From positions 80,704-144,703 of the forward strand of contig NZ_JOAG01000016.1 of assembly GCF_000725485.1 (NCBI RefSeq): a DNA stretch of 64,000 bases, given 5' to 3'. This document shows positions 1 through 9,796 of this stretch, piece after piece (position 1 is the first letter of the stretch; the number at the start of each line of letters is the position of its first letter). This stretch comes from Nonomuraea candida. Its GTDB lineage: Bacteria > Actinomycetota > Actinomycetes > Streptosporangiales > Streptosporangiaceae. The notes under the pieces are model-generated. The model was not told the origin of the DNA, searched no databases, and saw only the letters and a list, made by a program, of their open reading frames with translations. The position numbers and the translations under genes are program-made.

Positions 1-148
1 CGCAACTGTCGTACGCCACCAGACGGACGGCGCCGAGCTCGACCCGCGGCGGCGGCCGGTCCGGGGCCCCTCCCGTCGAAGAGGTGCAGGCGGCCGCCAC
101 CGTCGCCAGCGCCGCGGCGGTCGCGGCCGTGCGGATCAACGTGTTCAT
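1..148 (-). CDS. N-terminus of a secreted lipoprotein, probably beta-propeller domain family (cut by window edge)
   Basis: Reading leftwards from the ATG whose complement ends at 148 gives an open frame that runs off the window. It starts with a short hydrophobic Ala/Val-rich signal segment ending in a lipobox-like VAAAC. A Pro-rich linker follows, then the beginning of a folded domain (VRLVAYDSC). The sequence LVAYDSC resembles the start of the actinobacterial secreted beta-propeller domain family (PF09826 type), but this rests on a few residues only. Expected location is the outer face of the membrane, anchored by the lipidated cysteine. It is co-oriented with and just downstream of the kinase gene (31-base gap), so the two may be co-transcribed. 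Confidence 0.55.
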   Translation of the reverse strand, partial: MNTLIRTAATAAALATVAAACTSSTGGAPDRPPPRVELGAVRLVAYDSC

Positions 149-179
149 GCCCTCATCACGGCTGCGTGCGCGGGATGGT

Positions 180-2582
180 TCAGGAGCCTCTGGCCGGATT
201 GACGGTGAACGCGGGGCTGAACCTGAGGTCGTCGGGCACTTCCAGCAGCTTGCGCACCAGCCTGCCCTTGAAGTCGACCACCTGGACCTCGTCGTTGTCG
301 CCGTTGTCGTTCTCCCAGCAGTAGAGGTGGGTGGCGTCGTAGAAGCCGAGCACCTTGTCGCAGTCGGAGGAGAACTTGTGCAGGCGCCGGCCCGAGCCCG
401 CGTCCCAGACGCAGTGGTCACCGTCCCCGCCCTTGGGGCAGTTCGTGACGAACTCGCCGCCCGAGGGCGAGAAGATGTCCTGCGTGCCGGCCGACATCGT
501 GCCGATCTCCGGCAGGGAGCGGGTGGCCTTGCCCGAGGTGTCGAAGAAGCGCAGGTCGAGGTTCTTCTCGTCGCCGGAGACGTTCACCACGCCCTCGTCG
601 TCGCCGTCGAATCCGAAGGCGGTCTCGCGGATCGAGGTGTCGGCGACATTGACCACCTCGGCGTCCTTCGTCGCCACGTCCACGATGACGAAGCCGAGGT
701 AGACCCAGTTGTCGCCGTTCTTCTTCTCGATGTTCAGCAGGATCTTCGAGCTGTCCCTGGACCAGGCCCGGATGCTGCTGATCAGCGGCTCCTTGACCGT
801 CTTGATCGTCGCGCGGTCGCCGCTCTCCCGGTCGGTCAGGACGACGAAGTCGTAGTCGTCGGAGCTGTAGCTGCGGCCCCTGGACACCAGGTAGCGGCCG
901 TCGGGGGAGGTCAGGGTCTCCCAGTTGCCCGCGTACTTGCCGAAGCTGCCCTTCAGCGAGCCCCTGGCGTAGTCGATCCAGTCGTCCTTCTTCTCGTCGA
1001 ACACCTCGTAGGAGGTCAGGACGATGGCGTCGGCCGGGTTCTCGTACAGGGAGATCCGGCCGCCGGGCAGCGTGCGCCTGGTGCCGCTCGGCGGCACCGC
1101 GACCTGCCGCGTGGCGGTCGGGTCGGGCTGGGCGGTGTCGGTGGGGCTGGGGCGGTCCGTGTCTCCCGTCCGTTCGGGGTCGGAGGTGTCCCGCGTACGC
1201 GACGTCGCGGTGGTCTCCGGGCCCGCCACCGAGGCGCGGTCGATCTGGATGACCACGATCACGCCGACGAGCAGCAGCAGCGCGACCGCCACCGTGATGC
1301 CGGCGATCAGCGGGCCCTTGCCGTTCTTGCGTGGCACGTGCGTGTACCCGCCCGGCCCGCCCGGTCCGCCGTGGCTCCCGGGGCCGTACGGCGGGGGCGT
1401 GGGCTGGTGCTGCTGCGGCTGGGGGAAGGGGTGGTAGGCGGCCTGCGGGGCCTGCCCCGGGTAGGGCGACGGGCCGGACAGGTGCCCTGACGGCGGGCCC
1501 GAGACCGGGCCCGAACCCGCCTGCGATCCGAACGGCGGGCCGGACGTGGGACCCGAGGACGATCCGAACGGCGGGCCGGACGTGGGACCCGAGGACGATC
1601 CGAACGGCGGGCCCGAGGCCGGGCCGCCGGCGGGCGAGAAGGGTTGCCCGGCGGCGGGCCGGCCGGGGACCGGTTGACCGGGGCCGGCTTGGCTGGGGCC
1701 GGCTTGGCCGGGGGGCTGCCGGCCGGGGGCGGCCTCGGCCGCTCCCTGGGCCAGCATGCCGGAGTTCGCCGCGGGCTGCTGGAGCAGCCGCATGATCACC
1801 TGCTCCGCCGTGGGCCGCTGCGCCGGGTCCTTCGACAGGCAGGCCACCACCACGTCACGCAGCGGGCCCTCGCCCAGCGCGCTCAGGTCGGGCTGCTGGT
1901 TGAGCACCCGGTTGATCACCGCGGGCATCGTGTCGCTGCCGAACGGCGTCCGCCCGGAGGCGGCGTAGACCATCGTCCCGGCCCAGGCGAACAGGTCCGC
2001 GGCCGGCCCGACGGTATGCCCCATGATCTGCTCGGGCGGCATGTACGACGGCGTCCCCACGACCATGCTGCTGATCGTGGAGGTGGCGTTCAGCGCCCGC
2101 GCGATGCCGAAGTCGATCACCCGCGGCCCGTCCGAGCCGATGATCACGTTGGCCGGCTTGAAGTCGCGGTGCACGATGCCGGCCTGATGGATCGCGGCCA
2201 GCGCCGTGGCGGTGCCGATGGCCAGCCGGTGCAGGACGGAGCCCGTACGCGGCCCCTCCTCCTGCACCACGCGCTGTAAGGAGGGGCCCTCGATGAACTC
2301 GCTGATGATGTACGGCCGGTCCTGCTCGACCCCCGTGCCCAGGACGGCGGCGGTGCAGAACGGGGCCACCTGCTGGGCGACCTGGACCTCGCGCAGGAAC
2401 CGCTCCACGCTCACCTGGTCGCCCGACAGGTCGGGCCGCAGCCACTTGACCGCCACGTTGCCGCCCGCGTGGTCTTTGCCCAGGTAGACGACGCCTTGAC
2501 CGCCCTCTCCGAGACGGCCGAGGAGTTCGAGACCCCCCAGCCGCTGTGGGTCTCCGGGTCGGAGCGGTGCGAAGGTTGCCAT
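180..2582 (-). CDS. Transmembrane serine/threonine protein kinase with extracellular sensor-like domain
   Basis: 800 aa. The N-terminal kinase domain (about residues 15-265) shows the Gly loop LGEGGQGVVYLG, the VAVKWL lysine, the catalytic loop HRDFKPANV and the DFG motif (VIDFGIA), so it should be an active Hanks-type kinase. A long Pro/Gly/Ser-rich linker (about 275-415) contains near-perfect repeats of SGPTSGPPFGSS encoded by a tandem DNA repeat at about 1520-1640. One membrane segment (about 418-445) is followed by a 330-residue outer domain with repeated DGRYLVSRG / SGGEFVTNC-like blades, suggesting a WD40-like propeller. This fits an actinobacterial PknB-family receptor kinase that lacks PASTA repeats. 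Substrate and ligand cannot be told from sequence. Confidence 0.95.
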   Translation of the reverse strand: MATFAPLRPGDPQRLGGLELLGRLGEGGQGVVYLGKDHAGGNVAVKWLRPDLSGDQVSVERFLREVQVAQQVAPFCTAAVLGTGVEQDRPYIISEFIEGPSLQRVVQEEGPRTGSVLHRLAIGTATALAAIHQAGIVHRDFKPANVIIGSDGPRVIDFGIARALNATSTISSMVVGTPSYMPPEQIMGHTVGPAADLFAWAGTMVYAASGRTPFGSDTMPAVINRVLNQQPDLSALGEGPLRDVVVACLSKDPAQRPTAEQVIMRLLQQPAANSGMLAQGAAEAAPGRQPPGQAGPSQAGPGQPVPGRPAAGQPFSPAGGPASGPPFGSSSGPTSGPPFGSSSGPTSGPPFGSQAGSGPVSGPPSGHLSGPSPYPGQAPQAAYHPFPQPQQHQPTPPPYGPGSHGGPGGPGGYTHVPRKNGKGPLIAGITVAVALLLLVGVIVVIQIDRASVAGPETTATSRTRDTSDPERTGDTDRPSPTDTAQPDPTATRQVAVPPSGTRRTLPGGRISLYENPADAIVLTSYEVFDEKKDDWIDYARGSLKGSFGKYAGNWETLTSPDGRYLVSRGRSYSSDDYDFVVLTDRESGDRATIKTVKEPLISSIRAWSRDSSKILLNIEKKNGDNWVYLGFVIVDVATKDAEVVNVADTSIRETAFGFDGDDEGVVNVSGDEKNLDLRFFDTSGKATRSLPEIGTMSAGTQDIFSPSGGEFVTNCPKGGDGDHCVWDAGSGRRLHKFSSDCDKVLGFYDATHLYCWENDNGDNDEVQVVDFKGRLVRKLLEVPDDLRFSPAFTVNPARGS

Positions 2583-2687
2583 GAAGGGATTCTGGCCCTA
2601 TGCCACGAATCCGCAAAAACTACCCGCCAGTAAGCCCCCGAATCCCCACCCGCCCCAACGGCCCCACCCGGCGGCCCGGACGGCTCC

Positions 2688-2735
2688 GGTGACGGCCGCG
2701 GTGACGGCTGAGGTGACGGCTGAGGTGACGGCTGC
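2688..2735. repeat. 12-bp tandem repeat, four copies
   Basis: Four head-to-tail copies of GGTGACGGCTGA (the first and last end in GC). They lie in the gap between the kinase start and the stop of the small secreted-protein gene. No coding role is apparent. The array is about 30 bases downstream of the stop of the minus-strand gene at 2769. Confidence 0.85.
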
Positions 2736-2768
2736 GAGCGTGATGGTGCGTGCGGACCGGGGTTCCGG

Positions 2769-3002
2769 TCAGTGCCACACGTACAGGTAGTAGTAGACGT
2801 ACTTGCTGCTCTTGACGCAGGACCAGGGGAAGCCCGTCTTCAGCTTCTGCAGCTTGCCGGCGGCCCGGCACTTCGCCTCGGTGGTGTAGGACCCCTTGAG
2901 GTGCCAGACCTCCGCCTGCGCGACCCCGGTGCCGGAGACGAGCACTCCCCCCGCGAGCACCGCGGCGATCGTCGCCTTCCCCGCCAGCCTACGCATCCTC
3001 AT
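2769..3002 (-). CDS. Small secreted protein, unknown function
   Basis: 77 aa when started at the ATG whose complement ends at 3002, which has GAGGAG five bases upstream. An in-frame GTG two codons earlier is less well placed. The basic N-terminus (MRMRRLAGKAT), a hydrophobic core and AQA-E give a clear Sec signal peptide of about 28 residues. The mature part is about 50 residues, with two cysteines (one probable disulfide) and a Tyr-rich C-terminus. Such small, signal-peptide-bearing basic proteins are common in filamentous actinomycetes and are mostly uncharacterised. I recognise no family and make no functional claim. Confidence 0.75.
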   Translation of the reverse strand: MRMRRLAGKATIAAVLAGGVLVSGTGVAQAEVWHLKGSYTTEAKCRAAGKLQKLKTGFPWSCVKSSKYVYYYLYVWH

Positions 3003-3138
3003 CCGCACTCCTCGCGACTCCCGATTGCCTCGGGGCGGGCTCCGGTGCCACTGAGCCCGCGCCCCGCGCCGAGCCTATGAACGCCGGCACGAAACCCGCG
3101 TCAGGCGAACACCCGACACTTGCGCGGGAATGGAGCGG

Positions 3139-3882
3139 TCAGGTCAGGGGGTGGCTGACCCAGACGTTGGGTTCGACGTAGACGGCGTGGTCGTGGGGGA
3201 CGTCGCAGTGGACCGGGGTCAGGGCGCCGGGCACCTCCACCGGGCCCGTGCGGTCGAAGGGGAGGCCCGTCCAGGCGCGCCACTCCGCCAGGGTGCCCGG
3301 GACCACCATCGACCGGGGCGCCACCTTGACGATCGTTCCGCCGGCGCGTACGTGCACGCGGAGCCACGGGTCGTGGGGGAGGCCGTCGGGGCGGGTTCTG
3401 AAGGCGTACTCGCTCATGGGGGTGTGCGGTTCGAGGTGCTTGTGGTTGGGGCGTACGGGGGCGACCAGCTCGCGGTGGCCCAGGCGGGCGGCGTGGTCGC
3501 GCATCACGGCCACCATCACCGACGACAGGCCCTTGCCCTGGAGGTCGCGGCGGACGGTGATCTCCAGCGCGGAGACGGCGTCGGCCGCCAGGCCACGCTC
3601 GCGGGCCAGCCGGCCGGACCGGATCACGCCGTCCCATCCGTCGTCGGGCAGCTCGCCGCCCTCCCGGACGAACGGGATCATGCACGCCCGCGCCACCAGC
3701 CGCCCCGGCTCGCTGTCGTCGTCGGCCACGAGCACGTGGTCGCGGTACGTCGTCGTGGCGAAGGCGTAGAACAGATCGGCGATGGGGTCGTTCAGGACGA
3801 ACGGCTGCCAGGTGTGGTCCATGTCCCACAGCGAAGCGGTGAATTCCGGACGTTCGGCCAGTGTCGTGATCTGTAGCGCCAT
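3139..3882 (-). CDS. GNAT-family N-acetyltransferase
   Basis: 247 aa from the ATG ending at 3882, chosen because GGGCAGG lies nine bases upstream; two further ATGs lie 6 and 9 bases earlier. The acetyl-CoA-binding motif A is visible as VRRDLQGKGLSSVMVAVM near residue 135, preceded by the beta-strand VSALEIT. The protein is longer than a minimal GNAT domain: a C-terminal part of about 75 residues includes HDPWLRVHVRAGG and ends in VYVEPNVWVSHPL. Substrate unknown. It diverges from the DUF885 gene with 76 bases between starts, so the two share a promoter region. Confidence 0.85.
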   Translation of the reverse strand: MALQITTLAERPEFTASLWDMDHTWQPFVLNDPIADLFYAFATTTYRDHVLVADDDSEPGRLVARACMIPFVREGGELPDDGWDGVIRSGRLARERGLAADAVSALEITVRRDLQGKGLSSVMVAVMRDHAARLGHRELVAPVRPNHKHLEPHTPMSEYAFRTRPDGLPHDPWLRVHVRAGGTIVKVAPRSMVVPGTLAEWRAWTGLPFDRTGPVEVPGALTPVHCDVPHDHAVYVEPNVWVSHPLT

Positions 3883-3958
3883 GGGCATCATCCTGCCCGT
3901 TCGTACCGACCGGGCGCGTGCCCTTTTCTGGCGCTTCGCGTGCGCTAGCGTCGGCGGC

Positions 3959-5452
3959 ATGACAGAACTTGACGCCAGGCTGCGAGCCATCACCGACCTG
4001 ATCGTGGCCGAGGCGCGCGAGGGCGGCGGCAGGCACGAGTACGACGGCCGTATCCAGGACCTGTCGCCCGGCGGCGTACGGTCCGGGCTGGCCCGGCTGG
4101 GCCAGGACCCCGCGCCCGAGGACGCGCACGACGCCAGGCACCTCCAGGTGTTCGAGGAGAGTCTGCGCACCCAGCTCGGCGAGCTGGAGCTGCACCGCAA
4201 GAACCCGCTGATCCATTTGTCCAACCTCGACCTGGCCTGCTACGACCGCGACTACGCCCCGGAGGAGGAGCGCGCCGCCGCCAAGGCCGCCCACCTCGCG
4301 CTCTGGCCCGAGGCCGTGGAGCAGTCGCTCGCCTCGCTCGACCAGGTGCCGGCCCCCGTCGCGAAATCCCTGCTCGGGGCCGTCAAGGGCCTGTCGGCGG
4401 GCGTCACGGACGAGGCCGCGCTGCGCGCGCACGGCCGGCTCGTCGCCCACATCGAGCACGCCGCCGCCGAAGGCGACCCCGACGCGTCGCTCGGCGGCGC
4501 GGCGCTGGCCCGGCTGATGGGCACGGCCGAAGGGCTGCCCGTCGACCTGGGCGCGCTGGCCGAGCGGGCCGACGCCGAGCGCGACCGGCTGATGGCGCTG
4601 CTCACCGAGTCCTGCGCCAAGCTGGGGGAGAAGGACAGGCCGCCGCTCGACGTCGTACGCGAGCTGGTCAAGGACCACCCCGACGCCGACGGCGTGATCG
4701 AGGCCGCGCGGATCGGCACGGAGAAGGCCATCGCGTTCACCCGCGAGAAGGACCTCGTGCCCTACCACGACGGCGAGTGCCTGGTGGGCCTGGCGCCCGA
4801 GTCGCGCCGCTGGGCGATGGCGATGATGGCGTGGAACTCGCCGGGCGAGCCGGAGGGCCCGTCCTGGTACTACATCACGCCGCCCGAGGCGTCCTGGCCG
4901 GAGCGGGACCAGGAGGAGTGGCTGGAGGTCTTCAGCCGTACGACGTTGCCGGCCATCAACGTGCACGAGGTCGCCCCCGGGCACTTCTCGCACGCCAGGG
5001 CGCTGCGGCGGGCCCCGTCCGAGGTGCGCAGGCTGCTGCAGTCGATGGCGTTCATCGAGGGCTGGGCGCACTACGCCGAGGAGCTGTGCGTCGAGGAGGG
5101 CTTCGAGGACGGCGACCCGCGCTTCGAGATCGGCGTCTGGGTGGAGGCGCTGATCCGCGTCACCCGCCTGGCCTGCGCGATCGGCGTGCACACCGGCTCC
5201 ATGACGGTCGAGGAGGCCGCGCGGCGCTTCGAGTCCGACACGCACCTGGCCGGTCCCGCGGCGCTGTCGGAGGCGCGGCGGGCCTCGTTCGACCCGACGT
5301 ACGGGCGCTACACCTGGGGCAAGCTGCTCATCCAGGACCTGCGCGAGCGGGCCCGCGCGGAGTGGGGGGCGGGCTTCACCCTGCAGCGCTTCCACAAGGC
5401 GCTGTTCGACCTCGGTTCGCCGCCCCTGGGCCTGATCGACGCCATCCTGTAG
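3959..5452 (+). CDS. DUF885-family zinc metallopeptidase-like protein
   Basis: 497 aa. The C-terminal half carries HEVAPGHFSH (HExxPGH, a zinc-binding variant of the HExxH motif) near residue 340 and EGWAHYAEEL, which supplies the downstream glutamate; both are hallmarks of DUF885 proteins. No signal peptide is seen, so the protein is probably cytoplasmic. The physiological substrate of the family is not established. The ATG at 3959 is preceded by TAGCGT, a possible -10 at 3945-3950, so the mRNA may be nearly leaderless. The last codons and the stop fall inside a degenerate repeat that continues downstream (see 5446-5574). Confidence 0.9.
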   Translation: MTELDARLRAITDLIVAEAREGGGRHEYDGRIQDLSPGGVRSGLARLGQDPAPEDAHDARHLQVFEESLRTQLGELELHRKNPLIHLSNLDLACYDRDYAPEEERAAAKAAHLALWPEAVEQSLASLDQVPAPVAKSLLGAVKGLSAGVTDEAALRAHGRLVAHIEHAAAEGDPDASLGGAALARLMGTAEGLPVDLGALAERADAERDRLMALLTESCAKLGEKDRPPLDVVRELVKDHPDADGVIEAARIGTEKAIAFTREKDLVPYHDGECLVGLAPESRRWAMAMMAWNSPGEPEGPSWYYITPPEASWPERDQEEWLEVFSRTTLPAINVHEVAPGHFSHARALRRAPSEVRRLLQSMAFIEGWAHYAEELCVEEGFEDGDPRFEIGVWVEALIRVTRLACAIGVHTGSMTVEEAARRFESDTHLAGPAALSEARRASFDPTYGRYTWGKLLIQDLRERARAEWGAGFTLQRFHKALFDLGSPPLGLIDAIL

Positions 5453-5574
5453 CGTCTCCTGAAACTGGTTGGGGAACGACCTGTGGCGTCTGCGGGGCCG
5501 GTCGATGGTAAGGCCCCGCGGCGTCTCCGGGGCCGGTCGTCTTCGGGGATCGGTCGGGAACGGCCTGTGGCGTC
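5446..5574. repeat. Imperfect repeats starting at the stop codon of the DUF885 gene
   Basis: The motif CCTGTAGCGTCTCC occurs at 5446 with the gene's TAG stop inside it. Variants recur at 5480 (CCTGTGGCGTCTGC), about 5515 (CCCGCGGCGTCTCC) and 5564 (CCTGTGGCGTCGAG). Between them GGGGCCGGTCG is also repeated (about 5493 and 5528). Spacing is 34, 35 and 49 bases. This is one of several stop-anchored repeats in the window. Confidence 0.6.
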
Positions 5575-5596
5575 GAGTCGCCAGGGAGGTTTGTCC

Positions 5597-6415
5597 GTGC
5601 GCGAGCTCTCCGGCAAGGTCGCGGTGGTGACGGGCGCGGCGAGCGGCATCGGGCGGGCGCTGGCCCTCCGGTTCGCGGCCGAGGGGATGACGCTGATGCT
5701 CGCCGACGTCGATCACGGCGGGCTCGCGCGGACGGCCGCGCTGGCCGGCCGGGAGACCAGGGTGCTCACGCAGATCACCGACGTGTCCGACGCCTGGGCC
5801 GTGCGCCACCTGGCCAACCGGTGTTTCGGCGAGCTGCGCGCCGTACACGTGTTGTGCAACAACGCCGGCGTCTTCCAGGGCGGCCACATGTGGACGCGCG
5901 GCGAGGAGGACTTCGCCTGGCTGCTCGGCGTGAACGTGTGGGGCGTGCTGCACGGCATCCGCGAGTTCGTGCCGCGCATGATCGCGCAGGACACCGAGGG
6001 CCACATCGTCAACACCGTCTCCGTGGCCGGGCTGTTCACCTCCCCGGGGACGGGCGGGTACGCGGTCGGCAAGCACGCCGCGCTGGCCGCGTCCCTGTCG
6101 CTGGCCCAGGACCTGGCCGCCACCGGCTCCCGGCTGCGCGTCACCGCGCTGTGCCCGGGGGCGGTCAGGACGCGCATCGCCGAGTCCGACCGGTCCCGGC
6201 CGGCGGGCCTGCCCGCCACGCCGACGCCGGACGAGGTGGACTCGCGGGAGCGGGCCGGACGGGCGGCCGAGCGCGGCATCGAGCCGTCGGAGGTGGCCGA
6301 CCTGGCGGTCAAGGCCATCCATGAGGAACGGTTCCTGCTGCTGACCGACCCCCGGTACGCCGACCGGCTGCGCGCCCAGACCGAGACCCTGCTCACCGGC
6401 GACGTGCCCCCGTGA
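5597..6415 (+). CDS. Short-chain dehydrogenase/reductase (SDR)
   Basis: 272 aa from the GTG at 5597, chosen for GGGAGG seven bases upstream and because the fold starts at once (RELSGKVAVVTGAASGIG). The NAD(P) loop TGxxxGIG, NNAG and the catalytic YxxxK (YAVGK) with an upstream serine (TVSVAGL) are all present, so this is a complete classical SDR. Substrate is not predictable. The gene converges on the membrane-protein gene; its stop lies six bases before a 77-bp duplicated block. Confidence 0.9.
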   Translation: MRELSGKVAVVTGAASGIGRALALRFAAEGMTLMLADVDHGGLARTAALAGRETRVLTQITDVSDAWAVRHLANRCFGELRAVHVLCNNAGVFQGGHMWTRGEEDFAWLLGVNVWGVLHGIREFVPRMIAQDTEGHIVNTVSVAGLFTSPGTGGYAVGKHAALAASLSLAQDLAATGSRLRVTALCPGAVRTRIAESDRSRPAGLPATPTPDEVDSRERAGRAAERGIEPSEVADLAVKAIHEERFLLLTDPRYADRLRAQTETLLTGDVPP

Positions 6416-6420
6416 CGATC

Positions 6421-6567
6421 GGACGGTGACGGTTCACCGGTGGCGGTCGTGGGCCGGCATCCGGACGGCGATGCCGGTGCGCGGCCGGACCGGCATCGGA
6501 CGGTGACGGTTCACCGGTGGCGGTCGTGGGCCAGCATCCGGACGGCGATGCCGGTGCGCGGCCGGAC
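6421..6567. repeat. 77-bp tandem duplication containing the 3' end of the next gene
   Basis: Bases 6421-6490 recur at 6498-6567 with a single visible mismatch (CCGGCAT against CCAGCAT), a period of 77. The right copy contains the last 18 or so codons and the TGA stop (complement at 6511-6513) of the minus-strand membrane-protein gene. The left copy is a non-coding duplicate just downstream. Since 77 is not a multiple of three, the extra copy cannot be read in frame. Confidence 0.95.
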
Positions 6568-7440
6568 TAGCAGCCGTACCTGGTCGCCCGGCAGCACGTC
6601 CTGATAGACCGCCTGCTCGACCTCGAACGCCGTGGCCGTGCGGGAGCTGCCGTCGTGCAACGCCACGTAGTGGTGCTCGCCCGTCTCGTCCGTCCACCGT
6701 TTGACGACGTACCCGGCGACCTCCTGCCGGCCCGAGCCCTGCGGCGGGGGCCCGGCGGGCACGATCTCGCCGCCCTGCCAGCCGCTGCCCGTGAAGATCC
6801 ACTCTTGCCGGGGGTTCGCGGGGCCCGTCCTGGCGATCTCGCGGCCGCGTTCGGTGAGCAGGAAGCCGCGCCCGCCCATGAGCAGGCCGATGCCCGCCAC
6901 GAGGGAGACCATCGTGGCGATCATGCCGGGCCACGCGAGGCCGGCCGCCGCGATGGTGGCGTACCAGGGGACGACGAGCCCGGCCGCGAGCAGCACCGGG
7001 ACGAGCATGCTCGGCCAGCGCCGCCGCGCCAGGCCCAGCTCGATCGCGCGCCGGCGGACGAGGGGGACGAACTGCCCGTCCAGCTCGGCCTCGTGGGGCA
7101 TGAGCTCGATCTCCGGGGTGTCGGGCGCGCCGGCCAGGCGGGCGCGCACCCGTTCGAGCACCCACCTCTCGTACGCCGCCGGCGGCTCCTCCTGCCCCGG
7201 GCCCTGATCGCCCAGGGAGAAGCGGTCGCCCTCGGCCCGCAGCCAGCCGCGCCCGGCCAGCTCGAACACCGTCGCGTGGAACACCTCCTGCGCCCGCATG
7301 CCGCGTAAGAGCTCGGCCACGGGCACGGCCACCGGCTCCCCGGAGGGCCGCAGGTGCCTGTCCCGGCTGGACACCTTGAAGGCGGCGGCCAGCGTGGCGG
7401 CCCACAGGGCCCACGCCGCCGCCGGCCAGACAAGATCCAT
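6511..7440 (-). CDS. Membrane protein of unknown function
   Basis: 309 aa from an ATG. An N-terminal membrane segment (about residues 4-22) is followed by a soluble stretch with FHATVFELAGRGWLRAEGDRF, reminiscent of the winged-helix-like 'VxATLLDLAxRGxL' segment in DUF2207-type actinobacterial membrane proteins. Two further membrane segments lie near 145-190, then LLTERGREIARTG and a cytoplasmic or outer tail. It diverges from guaA with 97 bases between starts. Its 3' end is duplicated in the flanking DNA (6421-6567). Function not known. Confidence 0.8.
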   Translation of the reverse strand: MDLVWPAAAWALWAATLAAAFKVSSRDRHLRPSGEPVAVPVAELLRGMRAQEVFHATVFELAGRGWLRAEGDRFSLGDQGPGQEEPPAAYERWVLERVRARLAGAPDTPEIELMPHEAELDGQFVPLVRRRAIELGLARRRWPSMLVPVLLAAGLVVPWYATIAAAGLAWPGMIATMVSLVAGIGLLMGGRGFLLTERGREIARTGPANPRQEWIFTGSGWQGGEIVPAGPPPQGSGRQEVAGYVVKRWTDETGEHHYVALHDGSSRTATAFEVEQAVYQDVLPGDQVRLLVRPRTGIAVRMLAHDRHR

Positions 7441-7495
7441 TGTTCTGTGTTAGCACGTCGGCTCGTGCCAGGCCAGGTGTAAGACCCAAGGCCGA

Positions 7496-7501
7496 TACAC
7501 T
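7496..7501 (+). promoter_or_regulatory. Possible -10 element for guaA
   Basis: TACACT (TAnnnT) at 7496-7501, in the 97-base gap between two divergent genes and 36 bases before the guaA start. No convincing -35 was found. The ribosome site GGGGGG lies eight bases before the GTG start. Confidence 0.35.
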
Positions 7502-7537
7502 GGGGTTACCGCATTTCGCCTTTGGGGGGTTCTCACG

Positions 7538-9085
<1,548 letters not shown>

Positions 9086-9113
9086 CCCCGGTCCCTGTCC
9101 TCGCTCCCGACGT

Positions 9114-9182
9114 CTAACTACAAGAAATTTTTAGTTTGGTGCACGGGCGAACGCCAAACTAAAAATTTTTTGTAGGAGTTAG
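9114..9182. promoter_or_regulatory. Long A/T-rich inverted repeat upstream of the abiE pair (probable operator)
   Basis: Left arm 9114-9139 and right arm 9154-9182 are near-perfect inverted copies around a 14-base centre: CTAACT, then ACAAGAAATTTTTAGTTTGG against its mirror, with a 3-base insertion and one mismatch. The block is strikingly A/T-rich for this genome and ends 11 bases before the AbiEi start. AbiEi antitoxins are known to repress their own operon by binding inverted repeats with their N-terminal winged helix, so an operator is the likeliest role. It also lies 28 bases after the guaA stop and might terminate transcription, though it lacks a G/C stem. Confidence 0.75.
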
Positions 9183-9193
9183 GGTGGGCCAGT

Positions 9194-9796
9194 ATGGGGG
9201 CAAGTGACGACAAGCCTCGCGCCCGGCTCTGGCGACGGGCGGCGGGTCAGCGCGGCTACTTCACTGCGGCCCAGGCGCTAGAGGACGGCTTCTCCTACCA
9301 ATCACAACGCTTCCAGGTCGTGAGCGGCCATTGGGAGCGGGTCGATCGCGGCGTCTATCGGTTCGCCGAGTTCGCCGATCTCCCCGCGGGCGAACACGAT
9401 CACCTCGTACGATGGGCGCTGTGGGGCCAAGGGCAGGCGGTCGTGTCACACACCACGGCACTCGCCGTCCATGATCTGGGGATAGCCAATCCGGCTCGGA
9501 TTCATCTGACGGTTCCGCCGGGATTCCGCCGGCGGCACTCCTCCGTGGCTCTCCACCGTGCCGAGTTGAGCAGTGATGATGTGGAAGAGCACGAGGGGTT
9601 TCGGGTGACAAGACCTGTGCGCGCCATCGCGGAGTCCGCGGGGGACGGTGCGGACCAAGACGTGATCGACTCGGCCGTCGCCGAGCTGCTCGAACGTGGG
9701 TCCGCCACGAAGGCCCAGCTGGTCCGCGCGGCCCAGCGCGTCGGGTCCCGCGCCGAACTCGCGGTGGAGCGAGCCATGCGTCAAGAGTCGGCGTGA
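9194..9796 (+). CDS. abiEi: AbiEi-type antitoxin of a type IV toxin-antitoxin system
   Basis: 200 aa. The N-terminal winged-helix region (about residues 20-58: YFTAAQALEDGFSYQSQRF then VDRGVYRF) followed by a C-terminal domain with TRPVRAIAES matches the AbiEi family. These antitoxins repress the operon and counter the nucleotidyltransferase toxin without forming a stable complex. The start lies 11 bases beyond the inverted repeat; GGGTGG provides a ribosome site. The GTGA overlap with the toxin gene indicates translational coupling. Base composition is somewhat lower in G+C than in neighbours, consistent with acquisition. Confidence 0.9.
   Translation: MGASDDKPRARLWRRAAGQRGYFTAAQALEDGFSYQSQRFQVVSGHWERVDRGVYRFAEFADLPAGEHDHLVRWALWGQGQAVVSHTTALAVHDLGIANPARIHLTVPPGFRRRHSSVALHRAELSSDDVEEHEGFRVTRPVRAIAESAGDGADQDVIDSAVAELLERGSATKAQLVRAAQRVGSRAELAVERAMRQESA

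Noticed and set aside
5453..5596. Small gene between the DUF885 and SDR genes (extension of the SDR frame to 5483)
   Set aside because: The upstream part of the frame is made of repeats and has no ribosome site, while the GTG at 5597 has GGGAGG and begins the SDR fold.
3101..6322. Very long minus-strand open frame (over 1000 codons) opposite the GNAT and DUF885 genes
   Set aside because: Arg/Pro/His-rich shadow of real genes on the other frames. High G+C removes stops; no domain and no ribosome site. The same applies to the long frames opposite 31-34 kb, 6.4-8.9 kb and 49.8-51.9 kb.
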